From WLXB01 sp040221475 (GTDB taxonomy: Bacteria; Pseudomonadota; Alphaproteobacteria; Rhodospirillales; Rhodospirillaceae), in the NCBI GenBank assembly GCA_040221475.1, contig JAVKEJ010000032.1, forward strand, positions 744,001 through 808,000: DNA of 64,000 bases, in the 5' to 3' direction. Positions within the stretch are counted from its first letter, which is position 1. Each line of letters starts with the position of its first letter. A program made the translations under genes and the position numbers. This document shows, piece after piece, positions 43,423-52,683 of this stretch. The notes beneath the pieces were generated by a model. It made no database searches. It saw only the letters and a list, made by a program, of their open reading frames with translations, and had not been told where the DNA came from.

Positions 43423-43949
43423 TACTTAGGTTCCCCCTCTAAGCCATGCCCACACAAAGACATGCCGCCATCTTAAATCTGAAAGCGCTAATCTTGAGCT
43501 TAGACGCTTTCCCCTAAAACACCATAATACAAATGGGTAATATAACTGCAATGAGTCTCTTTTTAAGATGACTGTTCTAAAAATAAAGCAATTTCTTAGG
43601 ATAGGTTAGGTGTTTTTATACTAATCATAGTTTTTTATTCTAATTCATCCATCTGGTTGTGAAGTGTCACGCAATATTCAACTCAAGTCATCGTCCGCAA
43701 ACACGCTAATACCTTGTGAGTGTTGCAGAAATAACGCTTATCGCAGCCCTTTACCCTTATTCTTGAGTTAAGGCTTTAACATGCAAGCGAATTCGTTAGG
43801 CTTCACATCTCTTAAAAAGGCTCGGGGCGACGCCGTGTTTGCCCGCGCCTATTTCTATCAAGTCTCGAATCTGGTTGACCAAAAACCAAGGCATCCAAGA
43901 AATCTAAAGACTCCTGACTAATCAAGACACCCAGGAAAGGGGACACTTA
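43423..43949. promoter_or_regulatory. 527-nt divergent regulatory region between TBDR1 and TBDR2
   Basis: No gene is visible. Leftward: a good sigma70-like promoter, TTGCAG-16 nt-TATTAT, at 43524-43551 (minus strand). Rightward: TGTTGCAGAAATAACGC at 43720-43736, repeated with few changes before TBDR3 (TGTTGCACAAATATCGC at 46642-46658). Just before TBDR2 the leader block AAGACACCCAGGAAAGGGG, continued by ACACTTAATG, recurs before TBDR3. The region is AT-richer than its neighbours, as expected for control DNA. Confidence 0.5.
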
Positions 43950-46508
43950 ATGACACTAAAGACACTTGGCCTTAGAGGTCTCGCTCTGGCGACTGTTGCT
44001 TCAGTCGCACTGCCAGACCCAGGGCTGGCTCAGAGCATAGCGCTTGAAGAAATTGTTGTTACCGCGCGTAAGCGGTCTGAAAATCTGCAAGACATTCCCA
44101 TTGCCATTTCGGCCTTCTCAGCTGATGACATTGATCGCGCGGGTTTCACCACGCTTGAAGATCTGTCATTGCAAGTTGCTGGCATGCAGTTCTCAGCACA
44201 GTCAGGTGCCCTTGCTGGTCGTTTGGTTGACTCCATTCGTTTTCGCGGCATGAATGTTGACTCCACGCTTCCAACAGAACAATTGGGTGCGTTGTTTGTT
44301 GACGGTATCTATGTGCTTGGTGGCTCACAATCCATTCCGTTCCTGAACATAGACCGTGTCGAAGTGATCAAAGGGCCCCAGTCGGCTTACTTTGGTCGCT
44401 CAACCTTCGGCGGAGCCGTCAACTACGTGACATCTAATCCTTCGTTGACAGACTTCGAAGGTAAGGTCATGGCGGACGCATCAACACACGAACAACTGGA
44501 CATCAGCGCCAGCCTCGATATTCCTTTGGTGCAAGATGTTGCCGGTCTGCGCCTTGGTGCGCGCGCCTACACACGTGGAGGTTTGTATCGCGCCTCTGAT
44601 GGTGGGGAATTGGGCGAAGAGTCCTCATTCTCCATCGATGGCACATTCTATGCCGAGCCCAACGACAACCTGTGGATCAAAGCCCGCGCCTTTTATGCAG
44701 AAGACAGTGATGGCCCGCCAGCTGCTGGTTACATTCAAGGTGAGAACAACGATTCATGCTCTGGCTTGACCCTCACATCCAAGGCCGGTGAGTCCTTTAA
44801 CCCGGTCCGTTGGTTCTGCGGCAAGGTTCCCGAGATCGGCGAAGCCATCTCCGCTTTTGGAACAACCAAAATCATTGATTCCAACACCACGCTGATTTCA
44901 CCAACAACAGCGTTCACCATTGGCGACCCGTTTGCGGTACGCGACTTTTTCGCTGGCCTCGACAATCCACTGGACGTGCCAACGGTTAATCACGTGGGCA
45001 TGGAACGCCGCGTCCATCGTTATTCTTTAGCGGCAGACTACACCTTTGATAACGAGATGAGCGTGTTCGGGCAGTTCGCCTATAACGAAACAGGCACAAG
45101 CTGGATCCGTGATTTCACCGCCAGTCCATTTGACGGATCCTTTACCCGCGACCCCCGCGAACAGCAGGATTTATCTGGTGAGGTCCGGTTGAGCTCCAAT
45201 CAGGAAGACCGTCTGCGGTGGTTAGCCGGGCTCAGCTATTATGAGCAAGACTTTACGTCCTCAACAACCGGTGGGGACGCAACCCTCTCCTGCTTGGATT
45301 ACCTCGTCCCCGGATTGCCTCATGCTCCGACAGCCTCCAGTAACTGTCTGCCGAACTTCTTCTTCAGCAGTCCTGGGTCGTTCCGCGTTGGCGGGGGTGA
45401 ATCTGATCAGGTCGAAACCAAGGGCGTGTTTGGCTCTGTGGAATACGACCTCAACGATCAATTCACTTTCACCTTTGAGGCGCGGTATCAGGAAGATTCG
45501 GTCACGAAAGGCACGCCGCCTGATCTGTTGACCGTTAAGTACAAGGCGTTCTTGCCGCGTGCTATTATTCGTTACCAACCCACGGAAGAACTGACCACCT
45601 ACATCAGTTATGCCAAGGGTGTTCTGCCGGGCACAATTAACCAAGAGCTCATTATTGCAGACGCACAGGAATTGGCTCAGTACCAAGCCCAATACCCGAA
45701 CGCTGAAGATTTCCTCTCAAAGCAACTGCTTGATATGTATGAACTTGGTATCAAACAGACCTTGTGGGACGACCGCGTGAGCTACAGCTTTGCCGCTTAC
45801 TTCGGCAAGTGGACCAACCCCGTTGGCCGCGCAACAGCCCTCATTCAGGAAACCTGTGATGCAGGCCGTGTTGGCTCTGGTGGATGTCGCTTTGATCTTG
45901 GTGAAGGAACACCAGGTGGCTTGGCAACTCTGCCGGACGGTTCGCCATTCTTTAACTCCCGTGTGTTCCGCCTCGGCGGTGAGGCCGAAATTTACGGCCT
46001 GGAGTTTGAAGGATCGGCTTTGCTGGCCGAAGGCTGGACCACTGACTTGTCCATTGCCTGGGCGCCTAGCGAATACAAGACTTTCGAAGCCAACTTTGTA
46101 GAGCCTTACGGTGTGCCGGCGGATGTATCTGGAAACTCCATCAACCGGTATCCCGAGTGGACCGGCTCGATCTCGTCAACGTACACCACGTCGCTTAACA
46201 ACACATGGGATGGGTTTGCACGCGCTGATGTTGTTTACTTTGGCAAGACCTTCCCAGAAGTCGACAACTTGGCCTACTGTGATGATTACATCACAGCCAA
46301 TGCCCGCGTCGGCATCGAGAAAGAAAACCTGCGGCTCGAAGCTTACGTCAAGAACATGTTCAACGACCAAAGCTGGACAGCTTGTCAGCGTTTCTCTGAC
46401 TTTGATGGCATTCCCATCAGCTTCTCGTTCCTGACAGCGTACCAAGGCATTCAAGCCACACCGCAAGTCCCCCGTCACTTCGGCGTCCGGACGTCCTTAA
46501 ATTTCTAA
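43950..46508 (+). CDS. TonB-dependent receptor (TBDR2)
   Basis: 852 residues. Signal peptide MTLKTLGLRGLALATVASVA ends near GLAQS; then the plug (LEEIVVTARKRSENLQDIPIA, IRFRGMNVDSTLP, DGIYVLGGSQSIPF, EVIKGPQSAYFGRSTFGGA) and the barrel closing with HFGVRTSLNF. Like TBDR1 it has CSGLTLTSKAG and VRWFCGKVP loops. Strong similarity to TBDR1 over the plug and much of the barrel shows duplication. The ribosome-binding region AAAGGGGACACTTA is shared with TBDR3. Confidence 0.93.
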   Translation: MTLKTLGLRGLALATVASVALPDPGLAQSIALEEIVVTARKRSENLQDIPIAISAFSADDIDRAGFTTLEDLSLQVAGMQFSAQSGALAGRLVDSIRFRGMNVDSTLPTEQLGALFVDGIYVLGGSQSIPFLNIDRVEVIKGPQSAYFGRSTFGGAVNYVTSNPSLTDFEGKVMADASTHEQLDISASLDIPLVQDVAGLRLGARAYTRGGLYRASDGGELGEESSFSIDGTFYAEPNDNLWIKARAFYAEDSDGPPAAGYIQGENNDSCSGLTLTSKAGESFNPVRWFCGKVPEIGEAISAFGTTKIIDSNTTLISPTTAFTIGDPFAVRDFFAGLDNPLDVPTVNHVGMERRVHRYSLAADYTFDNEMSVFGQFAYNETGTSWIRDFTASPFDGSFTRDPREQQDLSGEVRLSSNQEDRLRWLAGLSYYEQDFTSSTTGGDATLSCLDYLVPGLPHAPTASSNCLPNFFFSSPGSFRVGGGESDQVETKGVFGSVEYDLNDQFTFTFEARYQEDSVTKGTPPDLLTVKYKAFLPRAIIRYQPTEELTTYISYAKGVLPGTINQELIIADAQELAQYQAQYPNAEDFLSKQLLDMYELGIKQTLWDDRVSYSFAAYFGKWTNPVGRATALIQETCDAGRVGSGGCRFDLGEGTPGGLATLPDGSPFFNSRVFRLGGEAEIYGLEFEGSALLAEGWTTDLSIAWAPSEYKTFEANFVEPYGVPADVSGNSINRYPEWTGSISSTYTTSLNNTWDGFARADVVYFGKTFPEVDNLAYCDDYITANARVGIEKENLRLEAYVKNMFNDQSWTACQRFSDFDGIPISFSFLTAYQGIQATPQVPRHFGVRTSLNF

Positions 46509-46844
46509 GGTCTTTACAACAATTTATTAAGGCGAACGCCCCGGCCTCGACCGGGGCGTTTTCTTTTGCGCAAACACCACCTTGGCTTAAGACATCTTGT
46601 CGCCGACACATCAAAAACTGTGTTGCGCCCAACACTGAGTGTGTTGCACAAATATCGCGCATCAGAGCAGTTTGTCTGGACGGCAGGGATTAGGCTTTTA
46701 CAGACCATCAATTCCTTTAATCTCTGCCCTTCTTCGGTTGCAAAAGGGTTTGCAGGCTGGCGCCACTTCATCGCAGACCCTGCCTTAATTGCGCCGAAGG
46801 TCGTACGACAAAATCTTAAGACACCCACGAAAGGGGACACTTCA
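46509..46844. promoter_or_regulatory. 336-nt gap between TBDR2 and TBDR3 with shared leader motifs
   Basis: Contains the TBDR2 terminator, then a region without genes. TGTTGCACAAATATCGC (46642-46658) matches the element before TBDR2, and AAGACACCCACGAAAGGGG followed by ACACTTCAATG directly precedes TBDR3. An upstream open frame reading into TBDR3 from 46566 has no signal-peptide logic and is rejected. Confidence 0.45.
46535..46566 (+). terminator. Terminator after TBDR2
   Basis: AACGCCCCGG, loop, CCGGGGCGTT, followed by TTCTTTT. The stem is perfect. It and the terminator after TBDR3 are nearly identical, including the flanking CGTTTTCTTTTGCGC. Confidence 0.92.
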
Positions 46845-49415
46845 ATGAATTCAAAGAGATTTGGGCTTCGAGGCCTTGCTCTTGCGACTGCTGCTGTGGT
46901 GGCTTTGCCACTGCATGCTGAAGCACAGCAAATTGCGCTCGAAGAAATTGTGGTCACTGCGCGTAAAAGATCTGAAAGCCTGCAGGAAATTCCTGTCGCT
47001 ATTTCAGCTTTTTCGGCTGAGCAAATGGAAGTCACCGGGGCTGCGAACCTGGTTGATCTGACAAAATTCACACCTGGCATCCAGTTTAACGAGCAAGGCG
47101 TGCAAGAGCCTGGCCGTTTGTACACCTCGATCCGTTTCCGCGGACTGGGTTCAGAAATCAAAGAACCGTTCGGCCAAGTAGGCTCCGCCTTCGTTGACGG
47201 CATTTATGTCTCATCCGGTGTGTCCAGTTTTGGAACTGAAAACTTTGAACGCATTGAAATCGTCAAAGGCCCATCCTCTGCATGGCTTGGCCGCTCGACC
47301 TTCGCTGGTGCGGTGAACATGATCACCAAGACGCCAAGCACAACAGAGTACTCGGGCCGTATCACCGCAAAGTTTGCGGAAGATGGCACCTACGATTCTT
47401 CCTTCTCACATGAAGGACCTCTGGTTGAAGACAAATTGGCTTACCGTGTATTTGTTCAAGGCTACGGCACAGATGGCCAGTACACAGCCAGCGATGGCGG
47501 TGACCTGGGCAAAGAACGCACAGACACTTTAAGCGCCACACTTTTCGCCACACCGACTGAAAACCTGAGCATCAAACTCAACGCCATTTATGCCAAAGAC
47601 AATGATGGCGCGCCCTCAGGCTTGTTTGTTACAGGGCCTCAAGGTCTGCGCGGCAACAACCCAGATTCAGTGACAAACTGTTTCTCCAGCGGCACCACAA
47701 GCCCGTTGACCACGCGCCGAAATGACGGCGTAAACCCTCTAACCGACTTCATCTGTGGCGAAATTCCGACCGGACTGGACAGCTTTATCGATTCCAACAC
47801 AACGGTACAGCCTGACTTTATCACCTTCTGGAACGAGATTGTTCCCCAAGCTGATGGAGCCCTGTTCCTGGACAAGGTCGGTATCAAGCGTAAACAACGC
47901 CGGGCTTCCTTGAACATTGATTACGACCTGAATGCTGGTGGGCTTCTTGAAGGCTCAACCTTCACCGTTCTGGCCGGGTACGGCAAAGAGCAGGTGGTCA
48001 GCATCCGTGACTTCGATATTTCTCCAGCAAACAACTGGTTGTCGCGTGATCCTCAAATCATTGAAACCAAGCAGTACGAAGCGCGCTTGGCATCAGGCCA
48101 GGACAACGCTTTAACCTGGTTGCTGGGCGTCAGCTTGTTCGATGCAACCTTCTCCAGCCAGTTCTCGGGCGGTGAAGTTGTCGTCGGTGGCGATGGTGGC
48201 TTGACCATTCCTGCCACTGGCCCGTTGGCTGGGTTTGATCTCGACAGCTTTTTCGGACGCACACCCGATGGGTTCTGCCCTTGTGGCTTCCCGCCGCTTG
48301 ACCCACCACCGATCAACACGGGTAAGACTTTTGGTGTGTTCGGGAGTGTCGGCTATGACATTACCGATCAACTGGGCATCGACTTTGAATGGCGTTGGCA
48401 GAAGGATAAAATCCGGGCTGAATCTGCGTCTATTCAAAACTCCTTTGCCTTCATTGAGCCCTTTGTTACAGGCGGCGGCACCGGCCTAGGCGTTGAACTT
48501 GGCGAAGAGTTCAAGAGCTTCCTGCCACGCGTCACGTTGCAGTATCAACCCACCGACGAAACCAACGTCTGGGCGACCTACTCTGAGGGTAACAACCCAG
48601 GCTTCTTCAATCTGGATTTGATCACACGGCCGGAAGCTGACATTGCCTTGTTAAGAGCCGCCCTGCCTGATGCCGGACTCTTTGTTGACGAAGAAAAACT
48701 GCAAAACTACGAGTTAGGTTGGAAGCAACAACTCATGGACAACCGGATCAACTACTCGTTGGTTGGGTACTTCATGGAGTGGAGCAACCAAAAAACCCGT
48801 ACAGCAGCCGCGTTTAACCGTCCTGACGGTTCACAAGGCATCGCGAACATTGTTGTCGGAGGGTTCTCCACCGACATCCTGGGTGCCGAGTTTGAAGGGG
48901 CCGCTGCATTGACTGAAAACCTGACCCTCAACGTTGGCTTGAACTACGCTGACGCTGAGTTCCAGGATTTCGAATGTGGCTTCGCAGACAAATTTGCACC
49001 GGCTGACCCCGACAACGTACTGCGTTGTGATGGCAACTCGCCCGTGCAGTTCCCGAAATGGAGTGGGTCATTTGCCACAACATGGACGGACAACCTGACC
49101 AACAACTGGGATTACTTCATCCGCTTTGACGGGGCTTACACCGGCAAGCGTTACACCGATGAAAAGAACTTTTCTTACATCGGGTCTCAGTGGTTGTTTA
49201 ACCTGCGTGTTGGCGTGACCGACGAAAACCTGCGTCTGGAAGCCTTCGTCACCAACCTGTTTGATGACGACCAGTACCTGGCCGGCAACCGTTGGACGGA
49301 CTTCTCGGCTGACCAAGGGGGCTTGTTCCCGTTCGAGTTTGGCAATGCAAACGGTATTGCATTGACAGCACCTAAGAAGCGTCAGTTTGGTGTTCGCGCG
49401 GCCTACAACTTCTAG
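46845..49415 (+). CDS. TonB-dependent receptor (TBDR3)
   Basis: 856 residues from the ATG at 46845, chosen because it gives a signal peptide (MNSKRFGLRGLALATAAVVA, ending AEAQQ) and the same leader as TBDR2. Plug blocks: LEEIVVTARKRSESLQEIPVA, IRFRGLGSEIKEP, FVDGIYVSSG and EIVKGPSSAWLGRSTFAGAV. The barrel ends with QFGVRAAYNF. It is more diverged from TBDR1 and TBDR2 than they are from each other, and its loops carry a different Cys pattern (CFSSGTTS, DFICGEIP, FCPCGFPP). Substrate not evident. Confidence 0.93.
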   Translation: MNSKRFGLRGLALATAAVVALPLHAEAQQIALEEIVVTARKRSESLQEIPVAISAFSAEQMEVTGAANLVDLTKFTPGIQFNEQGVQEPGRLYTSIRFRGLGSEIKEPFGQVGSAFVDGIYVSSGVSSFGTENFERIEIVKGPSSAWLGRSTFAGAVNMITKTPSTTEYSGRITAKFAEDGTYDSSFSHEGPLVEDKLAYRVFVQGYGTDGQYTASDGGDLGKERTDTLSATLFATPTENLSIKLNAIYAKDNDGAPSGLFVTGPQGLRGNNPDSVTNCFSSGTTSPLTTRRNDGVNPLTDFICGEIPTGLDSFIDSNTTVQPDFITFWNEIVPQADGALFLDKVGIKRKQRRASLNIDYDLNAGGLLEGSTFTVLAGYGKEQVVSIRDFDISPANNWLSRDPQIIETKQYEARLASGQDNALTWLLGVSLFDATFSSQFSGGEVVVGGDGGLTIPATGPLAGFDLDSFFGRTPDGFCPCGFPPLDPPPINTGKTFGVFGSVGYDITDQLGIDFEWRWQKDKIRAESASIQNSFAFIEPFVTGGGTGLGVELGEEFKSFLPRVTLQYQPTDETNVWATYSEGNNPGFFNLDLITRPEADIALLRAALPDAGLFVDEEKLQNYELGWKQQLMDNRINYSLVGYFMEWSNQKTRTAAAFNRPDGSQGIANIVVGGFSTDILGAEFEGAAALTENLTLNVGLNYADAEFQDFECGFADKFAPADPDNVLRCDGNSPVQFPKWSGSFATTWTDNLTNNWDYFIRFDGAYTGKRYTDEKNFSYIGSQWLFNLRVGVTDENLRLEAFVTNLFDDDQYLAGNRWTDFSADQGGLFPFEFGNANGIALTAPKKRQFGVRAAYNF

Positions 49416-49440
49416 GCTTTAAACCTTAATCTGAGACGTC

Positions 49441-49470
49441 AACGCCCCGGCCTCGGCCGGGGCGTTTTCT
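49441..49470 (+). terminator. Terminator after TBDR3
   Basis: AACGCCCCGGCCTCGGCCGG then GGCGTT and TTCTTTT, perfect stem, 25 nt after the stop. Sequence nearly identical to the one after TBDR2. Confidence 0.92.
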
Positions 49471-49506
49471 TTTGCGCTTGGCAATGCGTATGCTTACCTT
49501 GTTTGC

Positions 49507-51003
49507 ATGTTGAACCGTTTCTGTCTTTATCTGCTTCTCGCAACAGCAATTAGCACCCCTGGTGTTGCCCAAGATATTCTAAAAGTCGGCACAACCGCCC
49601 TGCCGCCGACCCAGGGAAACCCCTACCGGAACACAGGAAACCCGCATATTCATACGTGGTCGGCAACCTTCGATGGGCTGACGCGCATAGACAGACAAGG
49701 CGCCCTCCAACCTTGGCTGGCAACTTCCTGGGAGGCGATTGATGAATTAACCTGGCGCATCACCCTGAGAGACGGCGTTACGTTCTCAAACGGTGTACCG
49801 CTGACCGCTGATGCGGTGGTCACGGTTATCAACTTCCTTATCAGTGACGATGCCGTGCGCGAAGCTGTCGCGCGCGAGTTTTCCTTCGTCAAAGGGGCGG
49901 TGGCGATTAACCCAACGACCGTTGAGATTTTTACGTCAACGCCTGCACCACATTTACCGAGAACTTTGCCGCTTTTGTATATGGTGGAACCCGGCCAATG
50001 GCAGCGGCTTGGTCCGCTCGGCTTTGCCGAGAAGCCTGTCGGTACAGGGCCTTATCACCCGATAGATTTTGGTGCGGCGCGTATTTTGTACGAGGCTGTA
50101 CCCACATCGTGGCGAAAACCCATGATCCCAGAAATGGAAATCATTGCCGCACCAGATGCCTATGCCAGAACACAGGCTGTTATGGCCGGACAAATGGACG
50201 TCGCATTGGCCTTGGGGCCGGAAGAGGCTGACACTATTGCTCGCGCCGGTGGCGTGAATTTGAGTTGGCCGACAGCAGCCTTGTGGGCCATTAACTTCCA
50301 TCATGGCAAAGGAACCCCACTTGATGACGTGCGTGTGCGGGAAGCCCTTAATATTGCCGTAGATCGGCGCGGTCTGGTTGATGGCCTGCTTGCTGGTCTG
50401 CCCGAGCTGCTAACGCAGCCGGCCGCATCAAACGTCTATGGGTTCGACCCGTCTTTGCCGCCCATCCCTTTTGACCCCGAACGCGCCAAGCAACTGCTGG
50501 CAGAGGCCGGATACCCGGACGGGTTTAGTTTTGTTGTCCAGGGTGTCATTGGGTCTGGGGCAAACGATGCTGCGATGTATCAGAAAATTGCTCAAGACCT
50601 CGCGGTGATCGGTGTCACCATGGACATCCGCACCTTTCCGGTCACCCAGCTTATTCGCAGCGTGATGCAAGGCGATTGGGAGGGTGATGCCTTTGGCTTA
50701 ACCTATGCGTCGGAACCGACCGTCGATGTTCTTCGGCCCATGCGCAATCATTCCTGCCTATGGGTACACCCATGGTATTGCGATCAACGAATCATGCCTA
50801 CCATTGAAGAAGCCCTGGTAACATTTGATTCGGAACACGGTCTGAACCTTCGCCATGACATCATGACGTTCTACCGCGAAGAGTGGGTGTCTCTTTACCT
50901 GTATCAAATTGTGCGCTTTGCCGGTACCGGTGGTAACGTGCGTGGCTTCTCTGAAATTCATGGATTTGTGAGCTTTGAAGACATTCATTTTGTAAACAAC
51001 TAG
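49507..51003 (+). CDS. Family-5 extracellular solute-binding protein (SBP1)
   Basis: 498 residues. A signal peptide MLNRFCLYLLLATAISTPGV is followed by a DppA/OppA-type protein: ATFDGLTRIDRQGALQPWLA, TWRITLRDGVTFSNGVPLTA, AEKPVGTGPY, the hinge region VREALNIAVDRRGLVDGLL and PFDPERAKQLLAEAGYPDG. Family members bind peptides, glutathione, nickel complexes or heme. No ABC permease or ATPase gene lies nearby, so it must use a distant one or work alone. A paralogue follows after 40 nt. Confidence 0.9.
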   Translation: MLNRFCLYLLLATAISTPGVAQDILKVGTTALPPTQGNPYRNTGNPHIHTWSATFDGLTRIDRQGALQPWLATSWEAIDELTWRITLRDGVTFSNGVPLTADAVVTVINFLISDDAVREAVAREFSFVKGAVAINPTTVEIFTSTPAPHLPRTLPLLYMVEPGQWQRLGPLGFAEKPVGTGPYHPIDFGAARILYEAVPTSWRKPMIPEMEIIAAPDAYARTQAVMAGQMDVALALGPEEADTIARAGGVNLSWPTAALWAINFHHGKGTPLDDVRVREALNIAVDRRGLVDGLLAGLPELLTQPAASNVYGFDPSLPPIPFDPERAKQLLAEAGYPDGFSFVVQGVIGSGANDAAMYQKIAQDLAVIGVTMDIRTFPVTQLIRSVMQGDWEGDAFGLTYASEPTVDVLRPMRNHSCLWVHPWYCDQRIMPTIEEALVTFDSEHGLNLRHDIMTFYREEWVSLYLYQIVRFAGTGGNVRGFSEIHGFVSFEDIHFVNN

Positions 51004-51043
51004 CATGTGTGTTCACTAGGCACTTCCGTCAGGACATTTCGCA

Positions 51044-52573
51044 ATGACCCGTAACAAGAGACACTCACACCTCCTGAAGATGTCGGCTTTTTGCCTTAGC
51101 CTGATCACAGGAACGCCGGTTGCTGCCAATGCTGAAACCGTTATGCGGATGGGGATGTCGAGCTTGCCGCTCTCACTCGGAAATCCTTTTCGCACCGGCG
51201 CAACACCGACCATTTATTTCACACCGGCCCTTTTTGATGGGCTGACCCGGATCACCAGAGACGGAACCCTGATGCCCTGGCTTGCTGTAAACTGGGAGGC
51301 TGTTGATGAAACAACCTGGCGTATTCAACTGAGAGACGGCGTTACGTTTTCAAATGGCCGGCCGCTCACTTCGGAAGCGGCCGTGTTTGCCATTAATTAT
51401 TTAGCCAGCGAAGAGTCTTTGCCCGAAAGTTTACGGCGCGAACTTCCAACCTTTGTGAGCGCCCGTACAATTGACGAGCTCACCTTCGAGGTCACGACTG
51501 CCGCCCCCGAACCCTTGCTGATGCGCTCCATGACCATTTTTCCGCTGGTTGATCCGCAACACTGGCAGCGCCTGGGCCGGGAAGGGTTTTCTAAGGAGCC
51601 AATCGGAACCGGCCCCTTTAAAATCGTCTCCTGGAGCGCGACCGACGCGCAAATGACGGCCGCCACATCATCCTGGCGGCCGCCCCAGGTCGACCGCCTG
51701 GAAGTGCTTGCGATTCCTGATCGGTCCGCACGCATTCAAGCCTTGCAATCTGACCGCATTGATTTCGCCATAGAGTTCGGACCCGAGGACGGCGTGCTGA
51801 TTGAACAAAGCGGTCTGAAAGTTGAAAAGTGGATCGCGGCTGAAACGGCGGGCCTGTCATTTATCCTCACGCGCAAACCAAACATGCCCTTACAAGATGT
51901 GCGGGTGCGCGAAGCGCTCAATCTAGCGGTCAACAGAGCCGTTATCACTGAGGTTCTTCTTGAAGGGGCAACCGTTGAGGCGACGCAACCAGCACCACGA
52001 TCGGCGCTGGGTCACAACCCAGACCTGGCTAAAATTCCGTATGATCCGGACCGCGCCCGCGCTTTGTTAAAAGAGGCCGGTTACGAAGACGGCTTTAAGA
52101 TTATTGCCAATGTGGTCAGTGGCATTGGGGCCGGCACATCGGCGTTACAGGTGATTGCCAATGATTTTGCAGCAGTAGGTGTGACGCTTGAAATTCAATC
52201 TCTGCCGATCCAACAGTTTCTTAGATTTCTGGGCCGCGGCGGCTGGCCGGAAGAAATTGATGCGTTTTCTATGAACTGGCCCGTCTGGCCCTCGCTCGAC
52301 AGCCTGCGCGCCCTGCGCCTGCATTCCTGCCTACGCCGCGAGCCTTGGTACTGTGATGAACGCATTATGCCGCAAATCGACGCCGCTATGATGGAGTGGG
52401 ATGAAGAGAAATCGATCACTATGCGACAAGAGATTATGGCGTGGTACCGCGGCCAATATCCCGCCGTGTTTCTGTTTGAGGCCCCGCAATTTGCCGGACT
52501 CCGAAATAATGTGGAGGGATTCTCAATGGTCAACCAGATCATTTCATTTGAGACTCTGCGCTTTGGCCCGTGA
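51044..52573 (+). CDS. Family-5 extracellular solute-binding protein (SBP2)
   Basis: 509 residues with signal peptide ending near AANAE. It matches SBP1 over most of its length (LFDGLTRITRDGTLMPWLAV, TWRIQLRDGVTFSNGRPLTS, KEPIGTGPFKI, DVRVREALNLAVNRAVITEV, YDPDRARALLKEAGYEDG), so the two are a tandem duplication. Both have a late Cys pair spaced alike (HSCLRREPWYCDERIMP, and HSCLWVHPWYCDQRIMP in SBP1), an uncommon feature probably forming a disulfide. Ligand unknown. A CpcT-like gene follows after 110 nt. Confidence 0.9.
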   Translation: MTRNKRHSHLLKMSAFCLSLITGTPVAANAETVMRMGMSSLPLSLGNPFRTGATPTIYFTPALFDGLTRITRDGTLMPWLAVNWEAVDETTWRIQLRDGVTFSNGRPLTSEAAVFAINYLASEESLPESLRRELPTFVSARTIDELTFEVTTAAPEPLLMRSMTIFPLVDPQHWQRLGREGFSKEPIGTGPFKIVSWSATDAQMTAATSSWRPPQVDRLEVLAIPDRSARIQALQSDRIDFAIEFGPEDGVLIEQSGLKVEKWIAAETAGLSFILTRKPNMPLQDVRVREALNLAVNRAVITEVLLEGATVEATQPAPRSALGHNPDLAKIPYDPDRARALLKEAGYEDGFKIIANVVSGIGAGTSALQVIANDFAAVGVTLEIQSLPIQQFLRFLGRGGWPEEIDAFSMNWPVWPSLDSLRALRLHSCLRREPWYCDERIMPQIDAAMMEWDEEKSITMRQEIMAWYRGQYPAVFLFEAPQFAGLRNNVEGFSMVNQIISFETLRFGP

Positions 52574-52683
52574 TTTTGAAACGAGCTAAAATTTAGAGAG
52601 ACGACAAGACTCTATTGCCTTGGCAGGTGTGCGTTAACTTCCTAGGGTAGCAGCGTAACCAGCAATTCTGACGTGGGGACTTC

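Noticed and set aside
46566..46844. N-terminal extension of TBDR3
   Set aside because: It would bury the signal peptide and run through the promoter/terminator region; the shared leader fixes the ATG at 46845.
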